Positions 1 to 6,743 of a stretch of DNA of 15,820 nucleotides are shown one piece after another (position 1 is the stretch's first letter; each line of letters starts with the position of its first letter). The DNA is from DASUMF01 sp040510575 (GTDB lineage: Bacteria > Actinomycetota > Acidimicrobiia > IMCC26256 > DASPTH01), in the NCBI GenBank assembly GCA_040510575.1, contig JBEVIU010000114.1, forward strand, positions 1-15,820, written 5' to 3'. The position numbers and the translations under genes were made by a program. The notes below the pieces were generated by a model. That model searched no databases. It worked only from the letters and a program-made list of their open reading frames with translations, and was not told the origin of the DNA.

Positions 1-20
1 TCAGGGCGCGCCGCTCGTCG

Positions 21-51
21 CGGCCGGTGGGGGTGGGAGGGGGTCCGGCCG
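21..51. repeat. 7-bp inverted repeat with G-rich loop
   Basis: Arms CGGCCGG (21–27) and CCGGCCG (45–51) are perfect reverse complements around a 17-base loop holding G runs of 5, 3 and 5 bases. It lies about 40 bases beyond the stop of the minus-strand gene at 91–711, so a 3'-end hairpin or weak terminator for that gene is possible. No T tract follows on either strand. The remainder of 1–90 shows no gene I can support; it also holds the 10-base palindrome CGAGATCTCG at 50–59. Confidence 0.3.
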
Positions 52-90
52 AGATCTCGATGATGGGTGTGGAACAGGTGTACGGACGAC

Positions 91-711
91 TCAGGCCGCG
101 GGATGGCGCGCGGTCGCCGCGGCGGCCGCTTCGTCGAGCGCGGCGCGGTGGCGCTCGTACGCCCAGCGAGCACTTTCGTGGGCGACCGCGGGATGGAAGC
201 CCATTGCGTGCAGCACCCGTTCGACGTGATCGGCGCCGTCGCCCTGCTCGAGCAGCGTGAACGCGAGCCGGCGGGCGTTGCGTCGAGCGGTGGCAAGTGG
301 CGCCTCCGCGAGGTGCGCGTCGGCCCACTCGGCGTGAGCGACCTGGAGCTCGGCGGGGAGGCGCTTCATGTGGCGGCGGTTGACCGGTGGCAGGTTTCGA
401 CGCACCGCCACCGTGCCCGCGCCGTCGTCGCACGCGAGCTCGAACTGCGACAACCGCGTGAGCGTGCGCACGATCGGCGAGCTGGTGCCGTCGCGTTGGC
501 CGAGGCCGAGCGCGTGGGACGTGTCCGAGACGGTGAGCTCGACGCTGCCGGAGGCGTGGTCGAAGCGGTCGGCGAGGTGACGCAGGAGCAACAGGGCGGT
601 CGGCCCCAGCGTGGGGAGCCAGAAGGTCTCGACGTACCTCGAGCGTGGGTCGTACCCGAGGGTGTCGATGATCGGGTCAGGCCATGGTTGGATCGTGAGG
701 GTGGACGGCAT
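91..711 (-). CDS. Conserved-type hypothetical protein, 206 aa
   Basis: I cannot assign a function. The protein is soluble, with no signal peptide or membrane segment. The N-terminal third has the pattern DPIIDTLGYDPRS…YVETFWLPTLGP, which I recall from unannotated actinobacterial proteins. Residues about 40–110 look like a winged-helix or replication-initiator-like fold: a helical stretch LLLLRHLADRF, then short strands, then SPIVRTLTRLSQF. That fold is inference only. The middle is rich in Arg (PPVNRRHMKRLP), and the last 20 residues are Ala-rich. The ATG start is supported by a GAGGAG ribosome-binding site 4 bases upstream. Unlike most genes here it has a textbook −35/−10 promoter and a leader of roughly 118 bases. 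It is the last of the minus-strand genes, downstream of the c-di-GMP enzyme, but probably transcribed separately. Coding is well supported by frame quality and by the RBS plus promoter. Confidence 0.8.
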   Translation of the reverse strand: MPSTLTIQPWPDPIIDTLGYDPRSRYVETFWLPTLGPTALLLLRHLADRFDHASGSVELTVSDTSHALGLGQRDGTSSPIVRTLTRLSQFELACDDGAGTVAVRRNLPPVNRRHMKRLPAELQVAHAEWADAHLAEAPLATARRNARRLAFTLLEQGDGADHVERVLHAMGFHPAVAHESARWAYERHRAALDEAAAAATARHPAA

Positions 712-715
712 CGGG

Positions 716-721
716 CTCCTC
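716..721 (-). promoter_or_regulatory. Ribosome binding site GAGGAG
   Basis: On the minus strand GAGGAG sits 4 bases before the ATG at 711. It fixes the start of the 206-residue protein and marks it as a leadered, Shine-Dalgarno gene. Confidence 0.7.
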
Positions 722-835
722 GGGACGCGTGAGGGGAGGGTGGCGTGCTGCGAACCGGGGAAGTTGCGTGCGGCAGACCGATGGCCGTCCCGTCGGGCGG
801 GCCAAGCGCTGCGCGGTGGGGCCGTGCTGTCTCAG

Positions 836-864
836 AGTGTACAAAACGGCACGAATCGGGTCAA
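836..864 (-). promoter_or_regulatory. Sigma-70/SigA-type promoter, TTGACC-N17-TACACT
   Basis: On the minus strand a −35 hexamer TTGACC (864–859) is separated by exactly 17 bases from a −10 hexamer TACACT (841–836). Both fit the housekeeping sigma consensus and the spacing is optimal. Transcription would start near 829 and give a leader of about 118 bases before the ATG at 711. The leader contains an imperfect hairpin at 783–803 (GGCC/GGCC outer arms, CCC/GGG inner arms). The promoter lies in the 171-base gap after the stop of the GGDEF-EAL gene, so the downstream gene is probably expressed on its own. Confidence 0.75.
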
Positions 865-882
865 GACCCTGGGGAAGATCGC

Positions 883-3102
883 TCAGGCGACCGCGTCGGC
901 GCTGCGGTGGACGCGCAGCGAGCCCGCCGGGTCGGCGCCGAAGAACTCTGCTGGACGCGCCGGGCCGAACAGGAAGCCCTGGCCGAGCTCGCAGCCCATC
1001 CCGCGCAGGGCGTCGAGCTGGTCCGGACGCTCGATGCCCTCGGCAACCGTGTGCAGGTGCAGCGCACGCGACAGGCTCACGATCGCGGTCGTGATCGCGT
1101 CGCTGTCGGCGCGCTGACCGACGCCGGCGATGAACGACCGGTCGACCTTCAACGCTTCCACCGGGAGTTGCTGCAAGTACGCGAGCGACGAGTAGCCCGA
1201 CCCGAAGTCGTCGACCGACAGGTGCACGCCGAGGGCGCGCAGCGCGCCGAGCGCGCTGAGCGCCGACTCGGTGTCGCGCATCAGGGTGCTCTCGGTGATC
1301 TCGAGCCAGAGCGAGTCCGGGTGCAGGCCGGTCTCCGACAACACGCGTGCGACCTCGTTGGGCAACGCGGGCTCGGCGAGCTGTCGAGGCGAGAGGTTCA
1401 CGCTGATCGACACGCGTGAACCCGGCTGCGCAGCCCGGTGCCAGCGCACGGTCTGACGCCCGGCTTCCTCCAGTGCCCACATCCCGATCGGGACGATGAG
1501 GCCCGTCTCCTCGGCCAGTGGGATGAACTCGCCCGGTGCCACGAGACCTCGCTCGGGGTGCTGCCAGCGGATCAGCGCTTCGAAGCCGGTGAGCTTCATC
1601 GTGGTGAGATCGAGGATCGGCTGGTAGTGCACGCGCAGCTCGCCGCGCTCCAACGCCCGGTGGAGTGCGTTCCCGGTGCGCAGGTTGTCGACGGCGCGGT
1701 GGTGCGTCGGCGCGTCGAACAGCTCGGCCCGGTCACGTCCGAGGTCCTTGGCGTGGTACATCGCAGCGTCGGCGTTGCGGAGCAGTGTCTCGGACGTGTC
1801 GCCCTCGCCCTCCGAGAGCGCGATGCCGATGCTGGCGGTGACGAACACCTCGCCTTCCACCAGCACGACCGGCTTGGCGATGACCGCGGCCAGACGCTCG
1901 GCCATGAGCTCCGCGGTCTCCTCGCTCGACACGTTCTGACTCAGCACCACGAACTCGTCGCCGCCGAAGCGGGCCACCACGTCGGTCGGGCCCATGGCGG
2001 AGCTCAACCGGTCGGCCACCGACACGAGCAGTCGGTCGCCGGCGGAGTGGCCGAGGCTGTCGTTGACGACCTTGAAGCGGTCGAGGTCGAGGAACAGCAC
2101 GGCGACACGCTCGTGCTGCTTGGTCGCCCGCGCGAGCTCGCGACCCAGCCGCTCCACGAAGAGCAACCGGTTCGGCAGACCGGTCAACGGGTCGTGGATC
2201 GCCTGGTGCGCGAGCGCCTCGCCGCTCGCCTTTCGTTCCGTGATGTCCTCCATCTGCGACACGAAGTAGAGCGGTCGCCCGTCGAGGTCACGGACGAGCG
2301 ACGTGCTCACCGACATCCACACCGGATGACCGTCGTGGTGCAGGAACCGCTGTTCGTGCTGATCGCTCGGGATCTCGCTGGCGAGGAGCCCTTCGATCGA
2401 ACGCCGCGCGACGTCACGGTCGTCGGGATGGCTCAAGTCGTCGATGCCTGCGCGCAGGAGCTCGTGCTCGGAACGACCGAGGATCCCGACGAGCGCGCGG
2501 TTCACACGGAACACGCGTCCGTCGAGCGACACGAGCGCCATGCCGATCGGCGCGTGCTCGAACGCGCTGCGGAACCGCTCCTGCGCCTCTCGCAGGTCGG
2601 CCTCCGCGCGTCGCCGATCGGTGAGGTCTCGGGCGCTGATCACGAGCCCTTCGACCGACGGGTCGTCGAAGAGGTTGGTGCCGAGGATCTCCACCGCTCG
2701 CCATCCGCCGTCGGCATGGCGCAGACGGCACTCGACCCGTTCGGCGCCCTTTTCGTGCGCGAGCACGGTGTGGAACGCCTCGACTGCGAGGTGTCGGTCC
2801 TCGGGGTGGATGAGGTCGAACACGCTGGTGCCGATCAATGGCTCGATGTCGAGCCCGAGGATTCGCTCGGTCGCCGGGCTCGCGTACACGAGGTGGCCGT
2901 TGGAGTCGAGCACGGCCATGATGTCGTTCGAGTCGCGCACCATCGTGCGGAACAAGGCCTCATTGCGTTCCAGGAGCTCGTTCACGCGATCGACGGTGCG
3001 CGCGGCGCGTCGGCCGACGACCCGCATGCCCACGACCGCCAGCACGACGAGGCCGGCGAGTGCCAAGAGGACCAAGACCTCTTCCGAGCGCATGCCGATC
3101 AC
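883..3102 (-). CDS. Membrane-anchored PAS-PAS-GGDEF-EAL protein, c-di-GMP synthase/phosphodiesterase
   Basis: Residues 9–29 form one hydrophobic anchor. Two PAS domains follow (about 46–165 and 171–290, the second ending EDITERK), then GGDEF (about 300–462) and EAL (about 478–725). The cyclase signature RFGGDEF is intact at 378–384. The position of the inhibitory I-site (RxxD) reads GPTD at 371–374, so product feedback may be lost. The EAL half keeps the known metal and catalytic residues: E508 in FEALIRW, N569, E601, the DDFGSGYSS loop from 631, K652, E688 and Q708. Both activities therefore look possible: making c-di-GMP from GTP and hydrolysing it to pGpG, tuned by signals sensed by the PAS domains. 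The start is GTG at 3102; ATG at 3093 is an alternative, and neither has a clear RBS. It lies 63 bases after meaB on the same strand. Net activity cannot be read from sequence. Confidence 0.93.
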   Translation of the reverse strand: MIGMRSEEVLVLLALAGLVVLAVVGMRVVGRRAARTVDRVNELLERNEALFRTMVRDSNDIMAVLDSNGHLVYASPATERILGLDIEPLIGTSVFDLIHPEDRHLAVEAFHTVLAHEKGAERVECRLRHADGGWRAVEILGTNLFDDPSVEGLVISARDLTDRRRAEADLREAQERFRSAFEHAPIGMALVSLDGRVFRVNRALVGILGRSEHELLRAGIDDLSHPDDRDVARRSIEGLLASEIPSDQHEQRFLHHDGHPVWMSVSTSLVRDLDGRPLYFVSQMEDITERKASGEALAHQAIHDPLTGLPNRLLFVERLGRELARATKQHERVAVLFLDLDRFKVVNDSLGHSAGDRLLVSVADRLSSAMGPTDVVARFGGDEFVVLSQNVSSEETAELMAERLAAVIAKPVVLVEGEVFVTASIGIALSEGEGDTSETLLRNADAAMYHAKDLGRDRAELFDAPTHHRAVDNLRTGNALHRALERGELRVHYQPILDLTTMKLTGFEALIRWQHPERGLVAPGEFIPLAEETGLIVPIGMWALEEAGRQTVRWHRAAQPGSRVSISVNLSPRQLAEPALPNEVARVLSETGLHPDSLWLEITESTLMRDTESALSALGALRALGVHLSVDDFGSGYSSLAYLQQLPVEALKVDRSFIAGVGQRADSDAITTAIVSLSRALHLHTVAEGIERPDQLDALRGMGCELGQGFLFGPARPAEFFGADPAGSLRVHRSADAVA

Positions 3103-3165
3103 GCCTGATACGTCGGATGATCGGCGGAAAACCTTGATGCTGGTGGGTCGGGGATCCTTCAGGTC

Positions 3166-4137
3166 TCAGGCAGAGTCCCCGTGCAGAAAGGCCTGCAGCA
3201 CCGCCTGAGCTGCCGCGGTCGGGGTGACGGTGCCGGCGGCGACATCGGCCTCGAGCCGCGCCGCCAATTCGGCGACGGCGGGGTCGGCGCGCAACGACGC
3301 GACCAACGTCTCTGTGACTTCTGACCACATCCACGCCTGCGCCTGGTCGGCGCGCCGATCGTCGAGCTCAGACGCGACGGCCGTGCAGTACGCCTCGATC
3401 GCAGTCCACACCTCGGCGATGCCGGTGCCCCGGAGCGCCGAACAGGTCAAGACCTGTGCCGACCAGGCGGGAGTGCGCGGTCGCACGAGGTGCAACGCCG
3501 CGGCGTAGTCCGACGCAGTGGTCGCGGCAGCCGCGGCGAGGTCGCCGTCGGCCTTGTTGACCACGACGAGGTCGGCGAGCTCCATGATCCCGCGCTTGAT
3601 CCCCTGGAGCTCGTCGCCTCCGCCAGGCGACACCAGCACCAGGAAGAGGTCCACCATCGCGGCGACCGCCACCTCCGACTGCCCGACGCCGACGGTCTCG
3701 ACGAGGACCACGTCGAAGGCCGCCGCCTCGCACAGGAGCAGCACTTCGCGCGTGCGCCGGGCGACGCCGCCGAGGGTGCCCCGGGTCGGCGACGGCCGGA
3801 CGAACGCGTCATCGGCACGCGTGAGCTGTTCCATCCGCGTCTTGTCGCCCAGGATCGAACCGCCGCTTCGAGTGCTGGACGGGTCGACCGCCAGGACCGC
3901 GACCCGGTGGCCGCGCTCGATGAGGTGGAGGCCGAGTGCCTCGATGAACGTCGACTTCCCCGCGCCCGGCGCGCCCGAGATGCCGATGCGAACCGCGCCG
4001 CCGGTGTGGGGCAGCAACTCGGCGAGCAGCTCCTCGGCGTCGGTGCGGTGGTCGACGCGCGTCGACTCGGCCAGCGTGATCGCGCGAGCGAGGGAGCGTC
4101 GATCGCCGTCGAGCACACCCTTGGCGAGTGGGTTCAC
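3166..4137 (-). CDS. meaB: MeaB-type G-protein chaperone of methylmalonyl-CoA mutase
   Basis: This is the MeaB/ArgK/MMAA GTPase family, 323 residues, close to the usual 320–340. The Walker A motif GAPGAGKST is at 55–63, with VDPSS at 84–88, GGSILGDKTRM at 92–102, the ETVGVGQSE switch at 147–155 and the NKAD guanine-specificity motif at 194–197. Family members load and protect the adenosylcobalamin cofactor of the mutase. The partner mutase is encoded immediately upstream with only 38 bases between, so co-transcription is likely. The start is the GTG at 4137, chosen because the protein then begins as known MeaB proteins do. No good ribosome-binding site is visible. The same frame stays open far upstream through the mutase gene, but that part is an antisense-type shadow, not a fusion. 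Confidence 0.95.
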   Translation of the reverse strand: MNPLAKGVLDGDRRSLARAITLAESTRVDHRTDAEELLAELLPHTGGAVRIGISGAPGAGKSTFIEALGLHLIERGHRVAVLAVDPSSTRSGGSILGDKTRMEQLTRADDAFVRPSPTRGTLGGVARRTREVLLLCEAAAFDVVLVETVGVGQSEVAVAAMVDLFLVLVSPGGGDELQGIKRGIMELADLVVVNKADGDLAAAAATTASDYAAALHLVRPRTPAWSAQVLTCSALRGTGIAEVWTAIEAYCTAVASELDDRRADQAQAWMWSEVTETLVASLRADPAVAELAARLEADVAAGTVTPTAAAQAVLQAFLHGDSA

Positions 4138-4175
4138 CTGGCCAGTCTGGCTGACATCGCTCGGAAGTTCGGGTC

Positions 4176-6305
4176 TCAGCGGTCGAGCAGGTCCAGTACC
4201 TCGGCCGCGGCGCGCGGGATGTTCGTGCCCGGCCCGAACACCGCGGCCACGCCGGACTCCTTCAGCTCCGCGTAATCCTGTGCGGGGATCACCCCGCCCA
4301 CGACCACGAGCATGTCGTCGGCGCCCTGCTTGCGGAGCTGCGCGATCAACTCGGGCACGAGCGTCTTGTGGCCCGCCGCCTGGCTCGACACACCCACGAT
4401 GTGCACGTCGTTCTCGATCGCGTCGCGCGCCGCCTCTTCGGGCGTCTGGAAGAGCGGGCCGACGTCGACGTCGAAGCCGAGGTCGGCAAAGGCGGTTGCG
4501 ATCACCTTCGCCCCGCGGTCGTGTCCGTCCTGGCCGAGCTTCACCACGAGGAGTCGAGGGCGACGACCTTCGCGTGCCGCGAACGCGCTGACGCGACCCT
4601 GGATCGCTTCGTACTCGTCGTCGCCTTCGTAACGCTCGCCGTACACACCGGCAATGGTACGGATCGTCGCCCGGTGCCGCGAGAAGACCTCCTCGAGGGC
4701 ATCGGAGATCTCGCCGACGGTGGCGCGCGCACGTGACGCGTCGACGGACAGCTCGAGGAGGTTGGCGCCGTTCGTCGCGCCCTCGCGAAGTCGTCGCAAC
4801 GCGTCGCTCGTGCGCGCCTCGTCGCGGTTCGCTCGCAAGGTGGCGAGGCGTGCCAACTGCTGCTCCCGTACCGCGGTGTTGTCGACGTCGCGCACGTCGA
4901 TCTCGCTCTCCTGCTCGAGGCGGTACTTGTTGACGCCGACGATCACCTCGTCGCCGCGATCGATGCCCGCCTGGCGCCGCGCCGCGGCTTCCTCGATGCG
5001 GAGCTTCGGCATGCCCGACTCGACTGCCTTGGTCATGCCGCCGAGCGCCTCGACCTCGTCGATCAGCTTCCACGCTTCGGTGGCGAGGCTGTTGGTGAGG
5101 GACTCGATGTAGTAGCTCCCGCCGAGCGGGTCGACCACCTTCGTGACGCCCGTCTCCTCGGCGAGGATGAGCTGCGTGTTGCGAGCGACGCGGGCCGCGA
5201 ACTCGGTGGGGAGCGCGATCGCCTCGTCGAACGAGTTGGTGTGCAGGCTCTGGGTGCCTCCCAGGACCGCGGCGAGCGCTTCGATCGTCGTGCGCACGAT
5301 GTTGTTGTAGGGGTCGTGCTCGGTGAGCGAGACCCCCGACGTCTGGCAGTGGGTGCGCAGCATGAGGGACGTGGGCTTCTGCGGGTCGAACTGGTGGATG
5401 AGGCGCGACCACAGCAGTCGAGCGGCGCGCAGCTTCGCCACTTCCATGAAGAAGTTCATGCCGATGCCGAAGAAGAACGACAGGCGCGGCGCGAAGTCGT
5501 CGATGCCGAGACCGCGCGACATCGCTGCGCGCGCGTACTCCACACCGTCGGCGAGCGTGAAGCCGAGCTCCTGCACCGCCGTCGCGCCCGCTTCTTGCAT
5601 GTGGTAGCCGGAGATCGAGATCGAGTTGAACTTCGGCATGCGCTTCGTCGTGTACTCGATGATGTCGGTGACGATGCGCAGGCTCGGCTCGGGCGGGTAG
5701 ATGTAGGTGTTGCGGACCATGAACTCCTTGAGGATGTCGTTCTGCAGGGTGCCCGAGAGCAGCCCTTCGTCGACGCCTTGCTCCTCCGCAGCCACGATGT
5801 AGCCCGCCATCACCGGCAGCACCGCGCCGTTCATGGTCATCGACACCGACATCTTGTCGAGCGGGATCCCGTCGAAGAGGATCTTCATGTCCTCGACGGA
5901 GTCGATGGCCACGCCCGCCTTGCCGACGTCGCCGACGACGCGCGGGTGATCGCTGTCGTAGCCGCGGTGGGTCGCGAGGTCGAAGGCGACGGAGAGGCCC
6001 ATCTGACCCGCCGCGAGGTTGGCGCGGTAGAACGCGTTCGAGTCCTCGGCGGTGGAGAAGCCGGCGTACTGGCGAATCGTCCACGGGCGGTTGGTGTACA
6101 TCGTGGCCCGCACGCCCCGGAGGTACGGGTCGAAGCCGGGCATCGTGTCGACGGCCTCCAGGCCTTCGAGATCCGCGGCCGTGTAGAGCGGTGAGACGGG
6201 GATCCCCTCGGGGGTCAGCCACGTGAGCGACTCGGGATCCCCCTTCAGCTCCTTGGCGGCGAGCTCGCGCCAGTCTTCGCGTGCGGCGTCACGACCGTTT
6301 TCCAT
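4176..6305 (-). CDS. mutB: Methylmalonyl-CoA mutase, adenosylcobalamin-dependent, 709 aa
   Basis: The enzyme interconverts methylmalonyl-CoA and succinyl-CoA. The TIM-barrel catalytic domain covers about 1–540, including RPWTIRQYAGFST at 73–85. The B12-binding domain covers about 570–709, with DGHDRG at 593–598 (H595 is the lower cobalt ligand) and a VVVGGVIP loop. Aligned by memory to the Propionibacterium enzyme, its substrate residues Y89, Q197 and R207 correspond to Y80, Q188 and R198. This favours methylmalonyl-CoA over isobutyryl-CoA, where Phe and Gln replace Tyr and Arg. There is no small MutA-like subunit next to it, so a homodimer is likely. I place the start at ATG 6305 because a TACCCT hexamer lies exactly 7 bases upstream. 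An in-frame ATG at 6329 would add 8 residues but lacks any signal. meaB follows 38 bases downstream. Confidence 0.95.
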   Translation of the reverse strand: MENGRDAAREDWRELAAKELKGDPESLTWLTPEGIPVSPLYTAADLEGLEAVDTMPGFDPYLRGVRATMYTNRPWTIRQYAGFSTAEDSNAFYRANLAAGQMGLSVAFDLATHRGYDSDHPRVVGDVGKAGVAIDSVEDMKILFDGIPLDKMSVSMTMNGAVLPVMAGYIVAAEEQGVDEGLLSGTLQNDILKEFMVRNTYIYPPEPSLRIVTDIIEYTTKRMPKFNSISISGYHMQEAGATAVQELGFTLADGVEYARAAMSRGLGIDDFAPRLSFFFGIGMNFFMEVAKLRAARLLWSRLIHQFDPQKPTSLMLRTHCQTSGVSLTEHDPYNNIVRTTIEALAAVLGGTQSLHTNSFDEAIALPTEFAARVARNTQLILAEETGVTKVVDPLGGSYYIESLTNSLATEAWKLIDEVEALGGMTKAVESGMPKLRIEEAAARRQAGIDRGDEVIVGVNKYRLEQESEIDVRDVDNTAVREQQLARLATLRANRDEARTSDALRRLREGATNGANLLELSVDASRARATVGEISDALEEVFSRHRATIRTIAGVYGERYEGDDEYEAIQGRVSAFAAREGRRPRLLVVKLGQDGHDRGAKVIATAFADLGFDVDVGPLFQTPEEAARDAIENDVHIVGVSSQAAGHKTLVPELIAQLRKQGADDMLVVVGGVIPAQDYAELKESGVAAVFGPGTNIPRAAAEVLDLLDR

Positions 6306-6312
6306 GCGCGCA

Positions 6313-6318
6313 AGGGTA
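6313..6318 (-). promoter_or_regulatory. Putative −10 element TACCCT, leaderless start of mutase
   Basis: TACCCT on the minus strand lies 7 bases before the ATG at 6305, so the first transcribed base would be about the A of the start codon. There is no recognisable −35. The same arrangement recurs before other genes in the window. Confidence 0.5.
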
Positions 6319-6390
6319 CGACCGACCATTCACGCAGGAGAAGTTGGGCCGCGCAGGACGAGCAGGCCAACGACAGGGAGAAGGGCAGCG

Positions 6391-6666
6391 TCAGCTGGCG
6401 CGAGACATCGAATCGGGCTCCGCCGCCTGCAGGAGGGCCTCGCGTGCGGCGGCGACGCCGGCTCGACCGATGCTGCGGGTGTTCGCATCGAGCTGCCAGT
6501 CGCCCCAGCGAGCGGCGCGGCGGCCTGACGAGGCGGCGGCGCGGGACGACCCGACACGGGCGCGACGGGTGCGCGAGGGGGCCCGCTCGGCGGACGACGA
6601 TGCCGCGGCCCGGCGAGCGGTGATCTTGGTGGGCGGGGGGTCGACGAGGCGTAGTTGCGTTGCCAT
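6391..6666 (-). CDS. Small basic hypothetical protein, 91 aa
   Basis: This is an unrecognised short protein whose shape resembles small actinobacterial proteins that I recall only loosely. It begins MATQLRLVDPPP and has a low-complexity Ala/Arg/Ser linker over residues 17–52. It ends in a predicted helix with the pattern WQLDANTRSIGRAGVAAAREAL (about 57–78), which looks like the conserved part. It is strongly basic overall, so nucleic-acid binding is possible but unproven. Two other frames are also open here. I prefer this one because of the conserved-looking ends and because GATACT lies 6 bases before the ATG, matching the leaderless pattern. A GGAG at about 11 bases upstream is too distant to decide. 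It is divergent from the cysteine desulfurase gene and ends 85 bases before the mutase start. Confidence 0.6.
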   Translation of the reverse strand: MATQLRLVDPPPTKITARRAAASSSAERAPSRTRRARVGSSRAAASSGRRAARWGDWQLDANTRSIGRAGVAAAREALLQAAEPDSMSRAS

Positions 6667-6672
6667 GTCATG

Positions 6673-6678
6673 AGTATC
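6673..6678 (-). promoter_or_regulatory. Possible −10 element GATACT before the small basic protein
   Basis: GATACT on the minus strand lies 6 bases before the ATG at 6666. It deviates from TANNNT only at the first base. This is weaker than the other examples and I have no −35 to support it. Confidence 0.3.
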
Positions 6679-6730
6679 TCCGGGGGGTGTGACAGTTATT
6701 CCTGGCAGTGGCCCCGAAGAGGGGCGCTCG

Positions 6731-6736
6731 TAGACT
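6731..6736 (+). promoter_or_regulatory. Putative −10 element TAGACT, leaderless start of cysteine desulfurase
   Basis: TAGACT is followed by 7 bases and then the GTG at 6744. No Shine-Dalgarno fits and no clear −35 is visible, so a leaderless mRNA is the simplest reading. It supports this GTG over the in-frame ATG 36 bases upstream, at 6708. Confidence 0.5.
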
Positions 6737-6743
6737 TCGGGGG

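Noticed and set aside
69..80. DnaA-box-like sequence TGTTCCACA on the minus strand
   Set aside because: It matches only 7 of 9 positions, is a single copy, and has no replication genes nearby.
67..732. Plus-strand 221-codon frame
   Set aside because: It lies opposite the 206-residue gene, which has an RBS and promoter. Composition is typical of an antisense shadow.
1438..3108. Long open frame (556 codons) on the plus strand opposite the GGDEF-EAL gene
   Set aside because: It mirrors a gene with fully recognisable domains. The product is rich in Arg, His, Val and Glu without any motif, as expected for the complement of GC-rich codons.
5241..6194. Plus-strand 317-codon frame opposite the mutase gene
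   Set aside because: Arg/His/Val/Glu-rich composition without motifs; the minus strand carries a clear mutase.
3166..6222. 1018-codon minus-strand frame that would fuse a long N-terminal region to MeaB
   Set aside because: Only the last 323 codons look like protein. The rest is an out-of-frame Arg/Gly-rich shadow of the mutase gene, and MeaB has a natural GTG start at 4137.
6330..6671. Minus-strand 113-codon frame with GGAG 6 bases before its ATG
   Set aside because: The product is a Pro/Arg/Ser-rich string without structure and would run into the mutase promoter. The overlapping frame 6391–6666 gives a more protein-like sequence. The decision is not certain.
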